Under the pieces are notes generated by a model that was given only the letters and a program-made list of their open reading frames with translations, had not been told where the DNA came from and made no database searches. Below are positions 55,459 to 64,000 of a stretch of DNA of 64,000 nt, one piece after another (position 1 is the first letter of the stretch; every line of letters starts with the position of its first letter). This DNA comes from Verrucomicrobiales bacterium (GTDB lineage Bacteria; Verrucomicrobiota; Verrucomicrobiia; Limisphaerales; CAIMTB01): NCBI GenBank assembly GCA_016795425.1, contig JAEUHG010000024.1, positions 1 to 64,000 of the forward strand, read 5' to 3'. The position numbers and the translations under genes were made by a program.

Positions 55459-57264
55459 ATGAAGCCCACGGTTGTTCTCTTTGCGGCTCTCGCCATCGTC
55501 TGGAGTCTCGCCGCCGTTTCAGTGACGCATGGGGCGGAAGCCGAGGAATGGGTTCCCAATGACAAGTGTCTCGAATGCCACGGGCAAAACGATCTCACCA
55601 AGACCAACGCCGCGGGCAGGACCATCTCCCTGTTTGTGGACGAGGCGGTGATGAAGGGATCGGTCCACGCCACCAATTCCTGCATCAGCTGCCATCGCGA
55701 CCTCGCCAAGGCTTGGGAGCATCCGGACGACGGGCATGTGGTCGAGCCGGTCAACTGCGCGATTTGCCACGAACAGCAATCCCTCACGGCCAATGCCAGC
55801 GCGCACGCGATTGCCTTGCGCAATGGGACCCTTTCCGCCGCCACCTGCAAGGACTGCCACGGCCAGCACAACATTCTCGCCCACGGCGCCCCGGATTCAC
55901 CCACGCATTTCACCCACCTCGCCGAGACCTGCGGCCAATGTCACACCGAGGAGGCCTCGCAATTGGCGGAGAGCGTCCATGGCATTGCCGCCGCCCGCGG
56001 CGACCGGCGGGCACCCACCTGCATCGATTGCCATTCGGAGCACCAGATTGAGGACCTGCGCGGAGCCTCCCCCATCAAAATCGCCGAGCAGGTGTGCGGC
56101 AAGTGCCATGCCTCGCTGCGTCTCAATACCCGCTTCAATGTCCGCCGCACCGAAGTCGACACGTTCCTCGACAGTTACCACGGCCTCGCCGCCCAAGGGG
56201 GATCCACCAAGGCCGCCAACTGCGCCAGCTGTCATGGCTGGCACAACATCCTGGCATCGACGGATCCTCGATCGACGATCCATGCCGGCAACCTGGTGAA
56301 GACGTGCGGACAATGTCACCCGGGCATCGGGACCAATTTCGCTTCGGGCAAGGTGCACATGGATGACACCGGGGACAGCGAGGTGGGAATGGTAATTAAC
56401 CGATGGGTCCGCCGAATTTACCTGGCCATGATCGTGGTGGTGGTGGGTTTGTTGGGACTCCACAACGGGGCGGCCTGGTTCCACAAGGCTCGGGCCGCCT
56501 ACCGGGCCGCCGGGCGAACCGTGATCCGGATGGATGTCTCGCAAAGACGCCAGCACCTGATCCTGCTCATCAGCTTCATCGTCCTGGCCATCACCGGGTT
56601 CGCGCTGCGGTTTCCCGACTCCATGCTCTTCTGGATGTTGGGAACCGAGGAGGTGCGGCGATGGTTGCACCGGGCGGCCGGAGTCGTGCTGCTCGGCGTG
56701 GGGGGATGGCACATGGTCTATATCGCCGCCTCAACGGAGGGGCGACGGTTGGTCCGCGACTTGTGGTTCCGGACCCAGGACTGGCGCGACCTGAAGACCC
56801 AGGCGGGTTATCTTGCGGGCCGCCACACCCAACGGGCCAAGTTTGGTCGCTTCGGATATGCCGAGAAGATCGAGTATTGGGCGGTGGTGTGGGGCACCAT
56901 CATCATGGGTGTCACTGGGTTGGCGATTTGGTGGAAAGTGGATTTCACCCGCTTTCTCCCCCGCTGGCTGATCGATGTGGCGATCACCATCCACTATTAC
57001 GAGGCCATCCTCGCCTGCCTCGCCATCATCGTCTGGCACTTCTACCACGTGATCTTCGACCCCGACGTCTACCCGGCCAGCTGGGCGTGGCTCGATGGAC
57101 GCGTCACCAAGGAATGGCAGAAACACGAACACCCGTTGGAACCACTTCCCGAGACCACGCACGGAGTGAAACCCACACCAGGCGAAGCCACGACAGGCGG
57201 TCGGGAAAGCCACGGGCGCCACCCGCGGAAACCGTCGGGAACCGATCCCGCGAGCGAGATCTAA
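55459..57264 (+). CDS. Nine-haem cytochrome c/cytochrome b fusion protein
   Basis: 601 residues from the ATG at 55459; signal peptide VVLFAALAIVWSLAAVSVTH. Nine CxxCH sites are present (CLECH, CISCH, CAICH, CKDCH, CGQCH, CIDCH, CGKCH, CASCH, CGQCH) within the first 300 residues. From about residue 310 come about five transmembrane helices (RIYLAMIVVVVGLLGL, LILLISFIVLAITGFAL, GVVLLGVGGWHMVYIA) with His residues placed as in cytochrome b561/formate dehydrogenase gamma, then a His-rich tail. It could move electrons between the quinone pool and periplasmic acceptors. A paralogue with 11 haems follows; nadE is divergent. Confidence 0.93.
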   Translation: MKPTVVLFAALAIVWSLAAVSVTHGAEAEEWVPNDKCLECHGQNDLTKTNAAGRTISLFVDEAVMKGSVHATNSCISCHRDLAKAWEHPDDGHVVEPVNCAICHEQQSLTANASAHAIALRNGTLSAATCKDCHGQHNILAHGAPDSPTHFTHLAETCGQCHTEEASQLAESVHGIAAARGDRRAPTCIDCHSEHQIEDLRGASPIKIAEQVCGKCHASLRLNTRFNVRRTEVDTFLDSYHGLAAQGGSTKAANCASCHGWHNILASTDPRSTIHAGNLVKTCGQCHPGIGTNFASGKVHMDDTGDSEVGMVINRWVRRIYLAMIVVVVGLLGLHNGAAWFHKARAAYRAAGRTVIRMDVSQRRQHLILLISFIVLAITGFALRFPDSMLFWMLGTEEVRRWLHRAAGVVLLGVGGWHMVYIAASTEGRRLVRDLWFRTQDWRDLKTQAGYLAGRHTQRAKFGRFGYAEKIEYWAVVWGTIIMGVTGLAIWWKVDFTRFLPRWLIDVAITIHYYEAILACLAIIVWHFYHVIFDPDVYPASWAWLDGRVTKEWQKHEHPLEPLPETTHGVKPTPGEATTGGRESHGRHPRKPSGTDPASEI

Positions 57265-57433
57265 CCCGCTTCCTTCGCCATCCAGGTTGCCTCCCGCTCC
57301 GTCTCCGGGCCCGCGGCGCCCGCGCCGGTTGCCTTCGCGCCAACGGCGGCTCAACCACCGACACGATCGGGTCCGCCACAGCCCAAACCGCGTTGGATCC
57401 AAGCCAACCGACGGTTAGAGGTAGGCAATTCAA

Positions 57434-57449
57434 GATTAGCTGAACTTTC
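57434..57449. promoter_or_regulatory. Second copy of the GATTAGC/AACTTTC block
   Basis: GATTAGC at 57434-57440 and AACTTTC at 57443-57449, then GGAAGA near 57471. Arrangement matches the upstream region of the 9-haem gene with a shorter spacer. It lies 86 bases before the start of the 11-haem gene. Confidence 0.4.
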
Positions 57450-57525
57450 GGATTCTACCGAACCTGCTTCAGGAAGAAAGAGTCCTGCCGAACCGCCAAT
57501 GGGCCGCCAGGACCGAACGGGCCCC

Positions 57526-59664
57526 ATGAATCTGCCACGAAAAATCTTAGCTCTCCTGGCCTTCCTTCTCGTTTCGGTTGCCCCCCAAACCGCGCTGGCC
57601 GCCGATCCCGAACCGGTTCCAAATGATAAGTGCCTCGAATGCCATGGCCAGAACGACCTGACGACGACGAATGCCGCCGGCAAAGAGATCTCGCTCTTTC
57701 TCGATGAGGCGATTCTGAAGGCCTCGGTGCATCGCACGAACCAGTGCATCAGTTGCCATCGTGACCTCGAGTTCCGCTGGGAGCATCCCGAGGATGGGCA
57801 CAAGGTGGAGCCCGTTTCCTGTTCCAACTGCCACACCAACGAGGGCACCCAGTACGCCGCCAGCATTCACGGGTTCAATCATCAGAAGGGTGGATTCGCC
57901 GCATCCTGTGTCGATTGCCACGGCAAGCACCAGATGGTGCCGGTGAAGAACCTGGAATCGCCGGTGTTCAAGCTGAACCTTCCCCAAACCTGCGCCCGCT
58001 GCCACAACGACCCCAAGGTCACCGAACAATACCGCATCAACCTCCCGGAAGCCGCCTCTCAATACCTGGACAGCATCCACGGTCAGGGACTCTTGAAGAT
58101 GGGCCTGATCGTGGCTCCGTCCTGCAATGACTGCCACGGCGTCCATGACATCATTCCCGGCACGTTCACCAACTCGCCCGTCTTCAAGGCCAACATCAGC
58201 CGCACCTGCGGCAAGTGCCACGTCAAGATCGAGGATACCTACAATCAGAGTGTTCATGGCCAGTTGTACCTGAAAGGGGATCCGCGCGGGCCGGTCTGCA
58301 CGGACTGCCATTCGGCGCACGCCATCGAACCCCCGCGGAAGAATGGGCATTTCAAGGCGGTCAGCGATGAACGCTGTGGGAAATGCCATGAGGACCGTCT
58401 GGAGCACTATCGCGAGACCTACCATGGAAAGGCCATGGCGCTGGGACGGCCCAACGACGCCCCGGAAGTGGCGGCCTGTTATGACTGCCACGGGCATCAC
58501 GACGTGTTGCCGCACACCGACCCGAAGTCACGGCTCTCGAGCGCCAACATTGTGCAGACCTGCCAGACCTGCCATCCCGACGCCAACGTGGGCTTCACCG
58601 GATACCGGCCGCACGCAAATCCGTTGGATGGCGAGAATTATCCGGCGCTGCATGCCGTCTTCCTCTTCATGACCACGCTGTTGATCGGCGTGTTCACGTT
58701 CTTCGGCGCGCACACCGGATTCTGGCTGCTGCGCTCGGCCTGGGTTTTCCTGCACGACTCCAAGAAGTTCCGTGAGGCCCGCATCGAGGTGCAGCAAGGG
58801 GACGAATGGTTCACCCGCTTCGTGCCCTTCGAGCGGTTCCTCCATTTCCTGGTGGTAACCAGTTTCCTGCTCCTGGTGATCACCGGCATGCCTCTCAAGT
58901 TCTTCGACACCCGCTGGGCCCGGGTGATGTTCGACCTGATGGGTGGCCCGCAGGTGGCCCGCAGCCTCCATCATTTCGGCGCCTTGATCACCTTCCTCTA
59001 CTTCGCGCTGCACATGACGCAGCTCGTCGTGAACACCTGGCGCAATCGCAGCCGCATGCGCGATCCGCAAACCGGAAAGTTCTCCATCGCCCGCATCCGC
59101 GCCGGCATGTTCGGCCCGGATTCCATGATCCCCACGTTGCAGGATTGGAAGGATTTCGTGGCCCACCAAAAGTGGTTCTTCGGCAAGGGGGCGAAACCCC
59201 AGTTCGATCGCTGGACGTACTGGGAGAAATTCGATTACTTCGCCGTGTTCTGGGGCGTGTTCGCCATCGGACTATCGGGATTGATCATGTGGTTCCCGGA
59301 GTTCTTCACCCAGTTCATGCCCGGTTGGATCATCAACATCGCGCTGATCGTCCACTCGGATGAAGCCCTGCTGGCAGCCGGCTTCATCTTCACCATCCAC
59401 TTCTTCAACACGCATTTCCGTCTGGAGAAGTTCCCCATGGACACCGTGATCTTCTCTGGCCGGGTGTCGAAGGCCGAGATGCTCCATGAACGGCGGCGTT
59501 GGTACGATCGCCTCGTGTCGGAAGGACGGCTCGATGATCACCGCGTCAAGGACGAGTGGTTCCAATGGAAGAGCATTGCCCGCTCATTCGGTTACCTGTT
59601 CTTCGGCCTCGGCGTGCTCCTGCTCATCATGATCGTCTTCGCCATGGCCAAGCGGTTGTTCTGA
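57526..59664 (+). CDS. Eleven-haem cytochrome c/cytochrome b fusion protein
   Basis: 712 residues from the ATG at 57526 (MNLPRKILALLAFLLVSVAP); an ATG at 57499 adds nine residues. Eleven CxxCH motifs are seen: CLECH, CISCH, CSNCH, CVDCH, CARCH, CNDCH, CGKCH, CTDCH, CGKCH, CYDCH, CQTCH. The first 80 mature residues (VPNDKCLECHGQNDLTTTNA, EPVSCSNCHTNEG) are close to the same stretch of the 9-haem protein, showing a shared origin. The C-terminal 300 residues form a membrane cytochrome-b-like domain (FLVVTSFLLLVITGMPLKFF, LHHFGALITFLYFALHM, IGLSGLIMWFPEFFTQFMPG). Probable quinone-linked electron transfer protein. No catalytic subunit such as a reductase follows. Confidence 0.94.
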   Translation: MNLPRKILALLAFLLVSVAPQTALAADPEPVPNDKCLECHGQNDLTTTNAAGKEISLFLDEAILKASVHRTNQCISCHRDLEFRWEHPEDGHKVEPVSCSNCHTNEGTQYAASIHGFNHQKGGFAASCVDCHGKHQMVPVKNLESPVFKLNLPQTCARCHNDPKVTEQYRINLPEAASQYLDSIHGQGLLKMGLIVAPSCNDCHGVHDIIPGTFTNSPVFKANISRTCGKCHVKIEDTYNQSVHGQLYLKGDPRGPVCTDCHSAHAIEPPRKNGHFKAVSDERCGKCHEDRLEHYRETYHGKAMALGRPNDAPEVAACYDCHGHHDVLPHTDPKSRLSSANIVQTCQTCHPDANVGFTGYRPHANPLDGENYPALHAVFLFMTTLLIGVFTFFGAHTGFWLLRSAWVFLHDSKKFREARIEVQQGDEWFTRFVPFERFLHFLVVTSFLLLVITGMPLKFFDTRWARVMFDLMGGPQVARSLHHFGALITFLYFALHMTQLVVNTWRNRSRMRDPQTGKFSIARIRAGMFGPDSMIPTLQDWKDFVAHQKWFFGKGAKPQFDRWTYWEKFDYFAVFWGVFAIGLSGLIMWFPEFFTQFMPGWIINIALIVHSDEALLAAGFIFTIHFFNTHFRLEKFPMDTVIFSGRVSKAEMLHERRRWYDRLVSEGRLDDHRVKDEWFQWKSIARSFGYLFFGLGVLLLIMIVFAMAKRLF

Positions 59665-59856
59665 TTTCATCCGAACAACACCCCACATCACCGAACCACC
59701 CCGGCGGATCGCGGGCCCCGCTCCCAACTCGCGATCCGCCGTCTTCTTGGCCGCAATCGACTCGCCAGGACGCCACTGTCCCGCGAAGATCCGCCCGCCG
59801 GACCTGGGAGGGCCACCGCACGATTCGCGAACTCGCGACGGTCTTTTCGTGCCCTG

Positions 59857-62442
59857 ATGAAGCAACCGCTCGGCGCGGTCGCGGCTTGGCTGGCGGCTGG
59901 CATTCTGGTCGGCCGCTATTTGCCGGTCCCGCTGACCCTCCTCTTTCCCATCAGCCTCGCGGTCGGTCTGGCCGTGCTCCTCGCCCGACAATGGACCCGG
60001 GAGTGGTGCGCCCTGTTCCTGCTCCTGACCGGTTGGACCAATCTGGCCTGGCGCCAAGGTGCGCTGGCACCGATCGACCTTCGGCATCTCGCCGTCGCCC
60101 CAGAAGAACTGTCGACGTTACGCGGATGCCTCGCCTCGACTCCCGAACAACGACTCCACTCTCGCAACGGCGGCGTCGCCACCAACACCTTCGCCGTCCT
60201 GGATTGTGTCGCTCGGCGGATCCCCGGCGGCGCCTGGAGTCCTGCCCGCGGCCAGGTCCTGGTGTCGATCACCGGAACTCTGCCCGCAGACTTTCATCGC
60301 ACGTCGCCAGTCGAAATCTCCGGCATCCTTCGACGTCCTTCGGGACCCTTGGCCCCGGGCACGTTCGATTACGCCACCTTCCTGCGATGGCGCGATATTC
60401 ACTTCGAGTTGAGGACCGCGACGCCCGCGGACTGGCGACACGCGGATCCTGGATCGGAGGTCGGACCGCCTTGGGACGAACGATTCCAGGCCTGGGCGAA
60501 ACGAACCTTGGCCCTGGGCCTTCCGCGGACGGATACCGAGATGATGCTCTTGTGGACCATGATCCTCGGGTGGAAGACCGGTCTGACCGAAGAGGTTGAG
60601 GAACCGTTCATGCGAAGCGGGACGATGCATATCTTCGCCATCAGCGGACTTCACATCGCCCTGATCGCGGAGATCCTGATCGGGGTCTTGCGCTTCGCGA
60701 ACCTGCCGCGTTCCGTTGCCGGCCTGGTTTCGCTGCCTCTGGTGTGGCTCTACACCGCCGCCACCGGATGGCAGCCGTCGGCGATCCGTGCATCGTTCAT
60801 GACCTCGGTCGTGGTGGGCGGCTGGGTGCTGGCCCGTCCTTCCAACCTCCTCAATTCCCTCGGAACAGCGGCTACGTTGATTCTCCTTTGGGACCCCACC
60901 CAATTGTTTCAAGCCGGCTTTCAACTCTCCTTCGCGGCCGTGGCGGCCATCGGCGCGCTGAGTCCTCGCCTGCTCGCTCTGGCCGCTCGCCAGTTCGCCC
61001 GAGATCCCTTGCTGCCCGCCGAAGTCGAGCCTCGCTGGAGCCGCATCCTGCGATACCTGGGTATGAAGTTTGCCGAAGGCATCGCCGTGTCCGGTGCGGC
61101 CTGGCTGGGGACCCTGCCTCTGACCGCGCACCATTTCCATCTGGTCAGCTTGTCCAGCCTCGTTGCCAATCTGATCGTTGTGCCGCTGAGTACCCTCGCG
61201 TTGGCCAGCGGCATGGCCAGTCTGGCATGCGGCGCGTGGCTGCCGTCCGCCAGCGTCCTCTTCAATCACTCGGGCTGGTTTTGGATGCGTGCGATGATCC
61301 GAATCAGCCAATTCGCCGCGGACCTCCCCGGCGGATGCTGGAACGTCGCGTCCCCTTCGATTGCCGTTCACGCCCTTTGGTACCTCACGCTCGGTGGGAT
61401 CGTGACCCGAGTGTGGCGACCCTGTCGCGCGCGGCGTGTGGTCGCCGTCGCTGCGATCGCGTTAGTGCTGGCAACGGCGTTGCCATGGTGGTGGCACCGC
61501 GACGACCGGCGCCTCGTTGTTTTGCCCTTGCGCGGAGGTCACGCGATCTGGATCCAGACTCCCGAAGGCACCGGACTGGCGGATACCGGCGACGAACGGT
61601 CCGCCAAGGCGGTGGTTGATCCCTTTCTCCAGGCTCTGGGACGAAATGGTCTGCCCTGGCTATCCCTAACCCATGGCGACATCCGGCACGTCGGCGGCGC
61701 CGCGTTCCTGGCCGGACGCTACCCACCGTCGAACCTGTGGATTCCGGATGCCCGCTTCCGATCGTCGGCGTACCGCAGCGTCGTCACCCAGATGGTGCAC
61801 CAAGCCACGGGATCGCCACGCCTGTGGCGCGTGAGGGACGGTGATCGGCTGGATTCTTCCCACGGGATTCCCCTGCCACCCATGGAGGGTTCACCGGTGA
61901 CGCGACCCGGTCGCACGCTTGCGGCACAGCAGGATGATCGTCCGCGATGGCAAATCCTCCACCCAGCCGCCGGCGAACTCTTCGCCCGGGCCGACGACGC
62001 TTCCCTCGTGATGTATCTTCGAACCGCGGAGACCTCGATCCTCGTCACGGGCGATCTCGGTCCCAAAGGGCAGCAACGCCTGCACCAGCGTCATCCGGAT
62101 TTGCGGTCGGAAGTGGTGATCACTGGACTCACAGACCGTGGGGAAGGTCCGGCGCCACGACTGCTGGAGTGCTGGGGAACCCGGATTCTGGTGATTGCCG
62201 ACGCGCAGGATCCAGCGACTGCTCGCGCATCCAAGGCGCTCAAGGAGGAACTGCGCCGGGCGTCCGACCTGAGCGTGCTCTTCACCAGTGAGCACGGACC
62301 GCTGGACTTGCGCTTTCACCGCGGGCGATGGGAGATCGTCGACGCGCGGGGTCGGACCGTGCTTCCTGGGCCCTTGGCGCCCGGGCCTCGCGCGGGGTCA
62401 GCCGCGGACGAATCCGGGATCGTTGCCAGTGACGAGATATAA
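59857..62442 (+). CDS. comEC: ComEC/Rec2-family DNA uptake channel
   Basis: 861 residues. The membrane-spanning competence domain is recognisable: [60 protein letters not shown]. An N-terminal helical pair and a beta-rich OB-like segment precede it. The C-terminal metallo-beta-lactamase-like domain has [19 protein letters not shown], where the usual HxDxDH reads HGDIRH, so one metal ligand is an Arg, and [18 protein letters not shown] would cross the inner membrane through this protein for natural transformation, if active. The last 45 bases overlap the convergent pyrB gene. Confidence 0.9.
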   Translation: MKQPLGAVAAWLAAGILVGRYLPVPLTLLFPISLAVGLAVLLARQWTREWCALFLLLTGWTNLAWRQGALAPIDLRHLAVAPEELSTLRGCLASTPEQRLHSRNGGVATNTFAVLDCVARRIPGGAWSPARGQVLVSITGTLPADFHRTSPVEISGILRRPSGPLAPGTFDYATFLRWRDIHFELRTATPADWRHADPGSEVGPPWDERFQAWAKRTLALGLPRTDTEMMLLWTMILGWKTGLTEEVEEPFMRSGTMHIFAISGLHIALIAEILIGVLRFANLPRSVAGLVSLPLVWLYTAATGWQPSAIRASFMTSVVVGGWVLARPSNLLNSLGTAATLILLWDPTQLFQAGFQLSFAAVAAIGALSPRLLALAARQFARDPLLPAEVEPRWSRILRYLGMKFAEGIAVSGAAWLGTLPLTAHHFHLVSLSSLVANLIVVPLSTLALASGMASLACGAWLPSASVLFNHSGWFWMRAMIRISQFAADLPGGCWNVASPSIAVHALWYLTLGGIVTRVWRPCRARRVVAVAAIALVLATALPWWWHRDDRRLVVLPLRGGHAIWIQTPEGTGLADTGDERSAKAVVDPFLQALGRNGLPWLSLTHGDIRHVGGAAFLAGRYPPSNLWIPDARFRSSAYRSVVTQMVHQATGSPRLWRVRDGDRLDSSHGIPLPPMEGSPVTRPGRTLAAQQDDRPRWQILHPAAGELFARADDASLVMYLRTAETSILVTGDLGPKGQQRLHQRHPDLRSEVVITGLTDRGEGPAPRLLECWGTRILVIADAQDPATARASKALKEELRRASDLSVLFTSEHGPLDLRFHRGRWEIVDARGRTVLPGPLAPGPRAGSAADESGIVASDEI

Positions 62443-63336
62443 GACCGCCATGCGGACCGCCAGTCCGTTGGTGACCTGTTCGAGAATGACCGATCGGTCG
62501 CCATCGGCGGTGTCGGCATCGATCTCCACGCCGCGATTGATGGGGCCGGGATGCATGATCAGCACATCCGGCTTGAGCCCGCGCATGCGGGCGCGGTCGA
62601 GACCGAACTGGGCGCGGTACTCGCCGATGCCGGGGAACATGCTTTGTCGCTGGCGCTCGTGCTGGATGCGCAGGAGGTTCACCACATCGGCATCGCGCAA
62701 TGCCTCCTGGACATCCCAGGTCACCCGGCAACCGAGTTTCTCGAAGACCTTGGGAACCAGCGTGGGCGGCCCGCAAAGCGTGACCTCCGCGCCGAGTTTG
62801 CGCAGCGCCCAGATGTTGGACCGGGCGACGCGACTGAAAAGGATGTCGCCCATGATGACCACCTTGAGACCGTCGAGCTTGCCGCGTTTCTCCCGGATGG
62901 TGAAAACATCCAGCAGCGCCTGCGTGGGATGCTCGTGGGCGCCGTCACCCGCGTTCACCACGCTGGCTTGAAGAAATCGCGCCAGAAAATGGGGGGCGCC
63001 GGCAGCGCTGTGGCGGATGATGATGATGTCCGCGTTCATCGCCTCAAGATTGCGCGCGGTGTCCCGCAACGTTTCCCCCTTCTTCAACGACGAGGTATCG
63101 GCACTAAAATTGATGACGTCGGCCGTCAATCGCTGGGCCGCCAGCTCGAAACTGATCCGGGTGCGGGTGGAGGGTTCAACAAACAAGTTGATGACCGTCT
63201 TGCCGCGCAAGGCAGGGACCGTCTTGATGGCCCGGTTCCCGACCGCTTTAAAACCCCTGGCGGTGTCGAGCACCGTGAGTAGTTCTTCGGTGGACAACGA
63301 TTCAATATCCAGCAGATGGCGGCGGTTCCAGGTCAT
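62398..63336 (-). CDS. pyrB: Aspartate carbamoyltransferase catalytic chain
   Basis: 312 residues. Carbamoyl-phosphate site STRTR is seen in [20 protein letters not shown], and further motifs are [35 protein letters not shown], and [20 protein letters not shown]. It condenses carbamoyl phosphate with aspartate in pyrimidine synthesis. Its ATG overlaps the stop of pyrR (ATGA at 63336), so both are translated from one message. No PyrI regulatory chain or PyrC follows within the window, because comEC overlaps its 3' end. Confidence 0.97.
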   Translation of the reverse strand: MTWNRRHLLDIESLSTEELLTVLDTARGFKAVGNRAIKTVPALRGKTVINLFVEPSTRTRISFELAAQRLTADVINFSADTSSLKKGETLRDTARNLEAMNADIIIIRHSAAGAPHFLARFLQASVVNAGDGAHEHPTQALLDVFTIREKRGKLDGLKVVIMGDILFSRVARSNIWALRKLGAEVTLCGPPTLVPKVFEKLGCRVTWDVQEALRDADVVNLLRIQHERQRQSMFPGIGEYRAQFGLDRARMRGLKPDVLIMHPGPINRGVEIDADTADGDRSVILEQVTNGLAVRMAVLYLVTGNDPGFVRG

Positions 63337-63869
63337 GGCGGATTCAGGTAAACGCAGTCATCGCCGCCGTCCTCGGCCCACTGCACATCCACGCGTTGTC
63401 CCGGACGGGTGGGAAGCTTTCTGGCGACAAAATCGGCCTGCACCGGCAGGTGCCGGTGCCCGTGGCGATCCACCAGAACCGCCAGTTGAACGCGACCCGG
63501 CCGCCCGTAATCGTGCATGGCATCCAAGGCGGCGCGCACCGTTCGACCACTGAAAAGAACGTCGTCGGTCAGGATCACCGAGGCCCCGGTGAGGTCTCCC
63601 GGCAAATTCGTCGGATGAATGGCGGGAGCCGGACGCTGGTGCAGATCGTCCCGATGCAGAGAAACATCCAGCTGACCGGCCGGCACCGCATGTCCGAGCA
63701 ACCGACCAAGCTCGGTGGATAACCGGGTGGCCAAATGGACCCCACCGGTCTGGATGCCGAGCAGGACGAGGCGTTCCGCCGCGGCATTAGCTTCGGCAAT
63801 CTCATGCGCCATGCGGCTGATCGCCAGGCGCAGGGCCGAGGCCGTCATGAGAACTACGCGGGTGTCCAT
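63333..63869 (-). CDS. pyrR: Bifunctional pyr operon regulator/uracil phosphoribosyltransferase
   Basis: 178 residues. PRTase features are [38 protein letters not shown] and the PRPP loop [20 protein letters not shown]. In other bacteria PyrR binds pyr mRNA when UMP is high and causes early termination; many also have weak uracil phosphoribosyltransferase activity. Directly upstream of pyrB and overlapping it, as in typical pyr operons. The minus-strand hairpin at 63950-63987 lies about 85 bases upstream and may be its leader signal. Confidence 0.95.
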   Translation of the reverse strand: MDTRVVLMTASALRLAISRMAHEIAEANAAAERLVLLGIQTGGVHLATRLSTELGRLLGHAVPAGQLDVSLHRDDLHQRPAPAIHPTNLPGDLTGASVILTDDVLFSGRTVRAALDAMHDYGRPGRVQLAVLVDRHGHRHLPVQADFVARKLPTRPGQRVDVQWAEDGGDDCVYLNPP

Positions 63870-63949
63870 CGCTGCCCGTCAATTCACCCGGGTTCGCTCC
63901 CCGACGCAATCGGAATCCCACCACCGCGGACTCATGTGGCCGTCCCGCC

Positions 63950-63987
63950 CGGAAACAAGACAGGCCGAGGGTCAACTCTCGGCCTGT
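63950..63987 (-). terminator. Terminator-like hairpin upstream of pyrR
   Basis: A perfect 10-base stem pairs 63960-63969 with 63978-63987 around an 8-base loop. On the minus strand the stem is followed by TCTTGTTT, so it can end transcription coming from beyond the window edge. It lies about 90 bases before the pyrR ATG. It may be either the terminator of an upstream gene or the attenuator of the pyr leader; an antiterminator partner or a PyrR box is not evident in the bases available. Confidence 0.65.
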
Positions 63988-64000
63988 GCGTGGGTTGGGG

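Overview
The window is high-G+C, densely coded bacterial DNA. It has no rRNA, tRNA, CRISPR array or insertion sequence that I could see. The protein families point to a free-living member of the Verrucomicrobiota or the wider PVC group. The main signs are a paired DUF1549/DUF1553 and DUF1501 gene set, several Tat-exported Gfo/Idh/MocA oxidoreductases, an FG-GAP/ASPIC (CRTAC1-like) protein, a PQQ-like propeller protein, a PEP-CTERM-type sorting tail, a secreted ADP-ribosylglycohydrolase and several unusual multihaem cytochromes. The taxonomic placement is inference from this family mix, not from a marker gene.

Layout. 1-4138: a sortable surface protein, then a tight minus-strand set (cyclic-nucleotide-binding domain protein, PQQ-like propeller, GH43-like propeller) and a zinc-ribbon protein. 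4449-14234: the most interesting region, a seven-gene plus-strand cluster with start/stop overlaps at four of its six junctions. It encodes a CRTAC1-like lipoprotein, a hydrazine-synthase-alpha-like haem protein, a triple-haem peroxidase/YVTN-propeller fusion, a sensor-type propeller, a Rid-family protein and two LivJ-like binding proteins without a permease. 14303-19486: a GlnD-like protein with an apparently degenerate HD domain, a Gfo/Idh/MocA protein and a URO-D-like methyltransferase. 19753-23436: dihydrofolate reductase and a large TPR-CHAT protease. 23644-29822: a ribose uptake operon (rbsK, binding protein, rbsA, rbsC) followed by a secreted ADP-ribosylglycohydrolase.

29943-38757: DUF1549/1553 and DUF1501 pair, a small lipoprotein, Fpg-type DNA glycosylase, a GH39-like glycosidase and an HMGL-type aldolase. 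39043-41869: small membrane proteins of unknown role and a PaiB-like protein. 42005-44632: flavin reductase, AhpD-like protein and a mono-haem protein whose start overlaps a hexanucleotide repeat. 44910-50481: Gfo/Idh/MocA protein with a clear terminator, leuD-psd, a YeiH-type transporter and a cystathionine-synthase-family enzyme. 50650-53161: PIG-L deacetylase and a spermidine-synthase-like protein split into two overlapping genes. 53194-55218: nadE. 55459-59664: two paralogous multihaem cytochrome c/cytochrome b fusions with 9 and 11 CxxCH motifs. 59857-63869: comEC-like gene converging on pyrR-pyrB, with a minus-strand terminator-like hairpin upstream of pyrR.

Functionally, the window mixes housekeeping genes (pyrimidine, NAD, folate, leucine, phosphatidylethanolamine and DNA repair) with a large exported redox and carbohydrate-degradation repertoire. 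Gene starts were chosen by hand from signal peptides, family N-termini and start/stop overlaps; where a start is uncertain this is stated in the entry.
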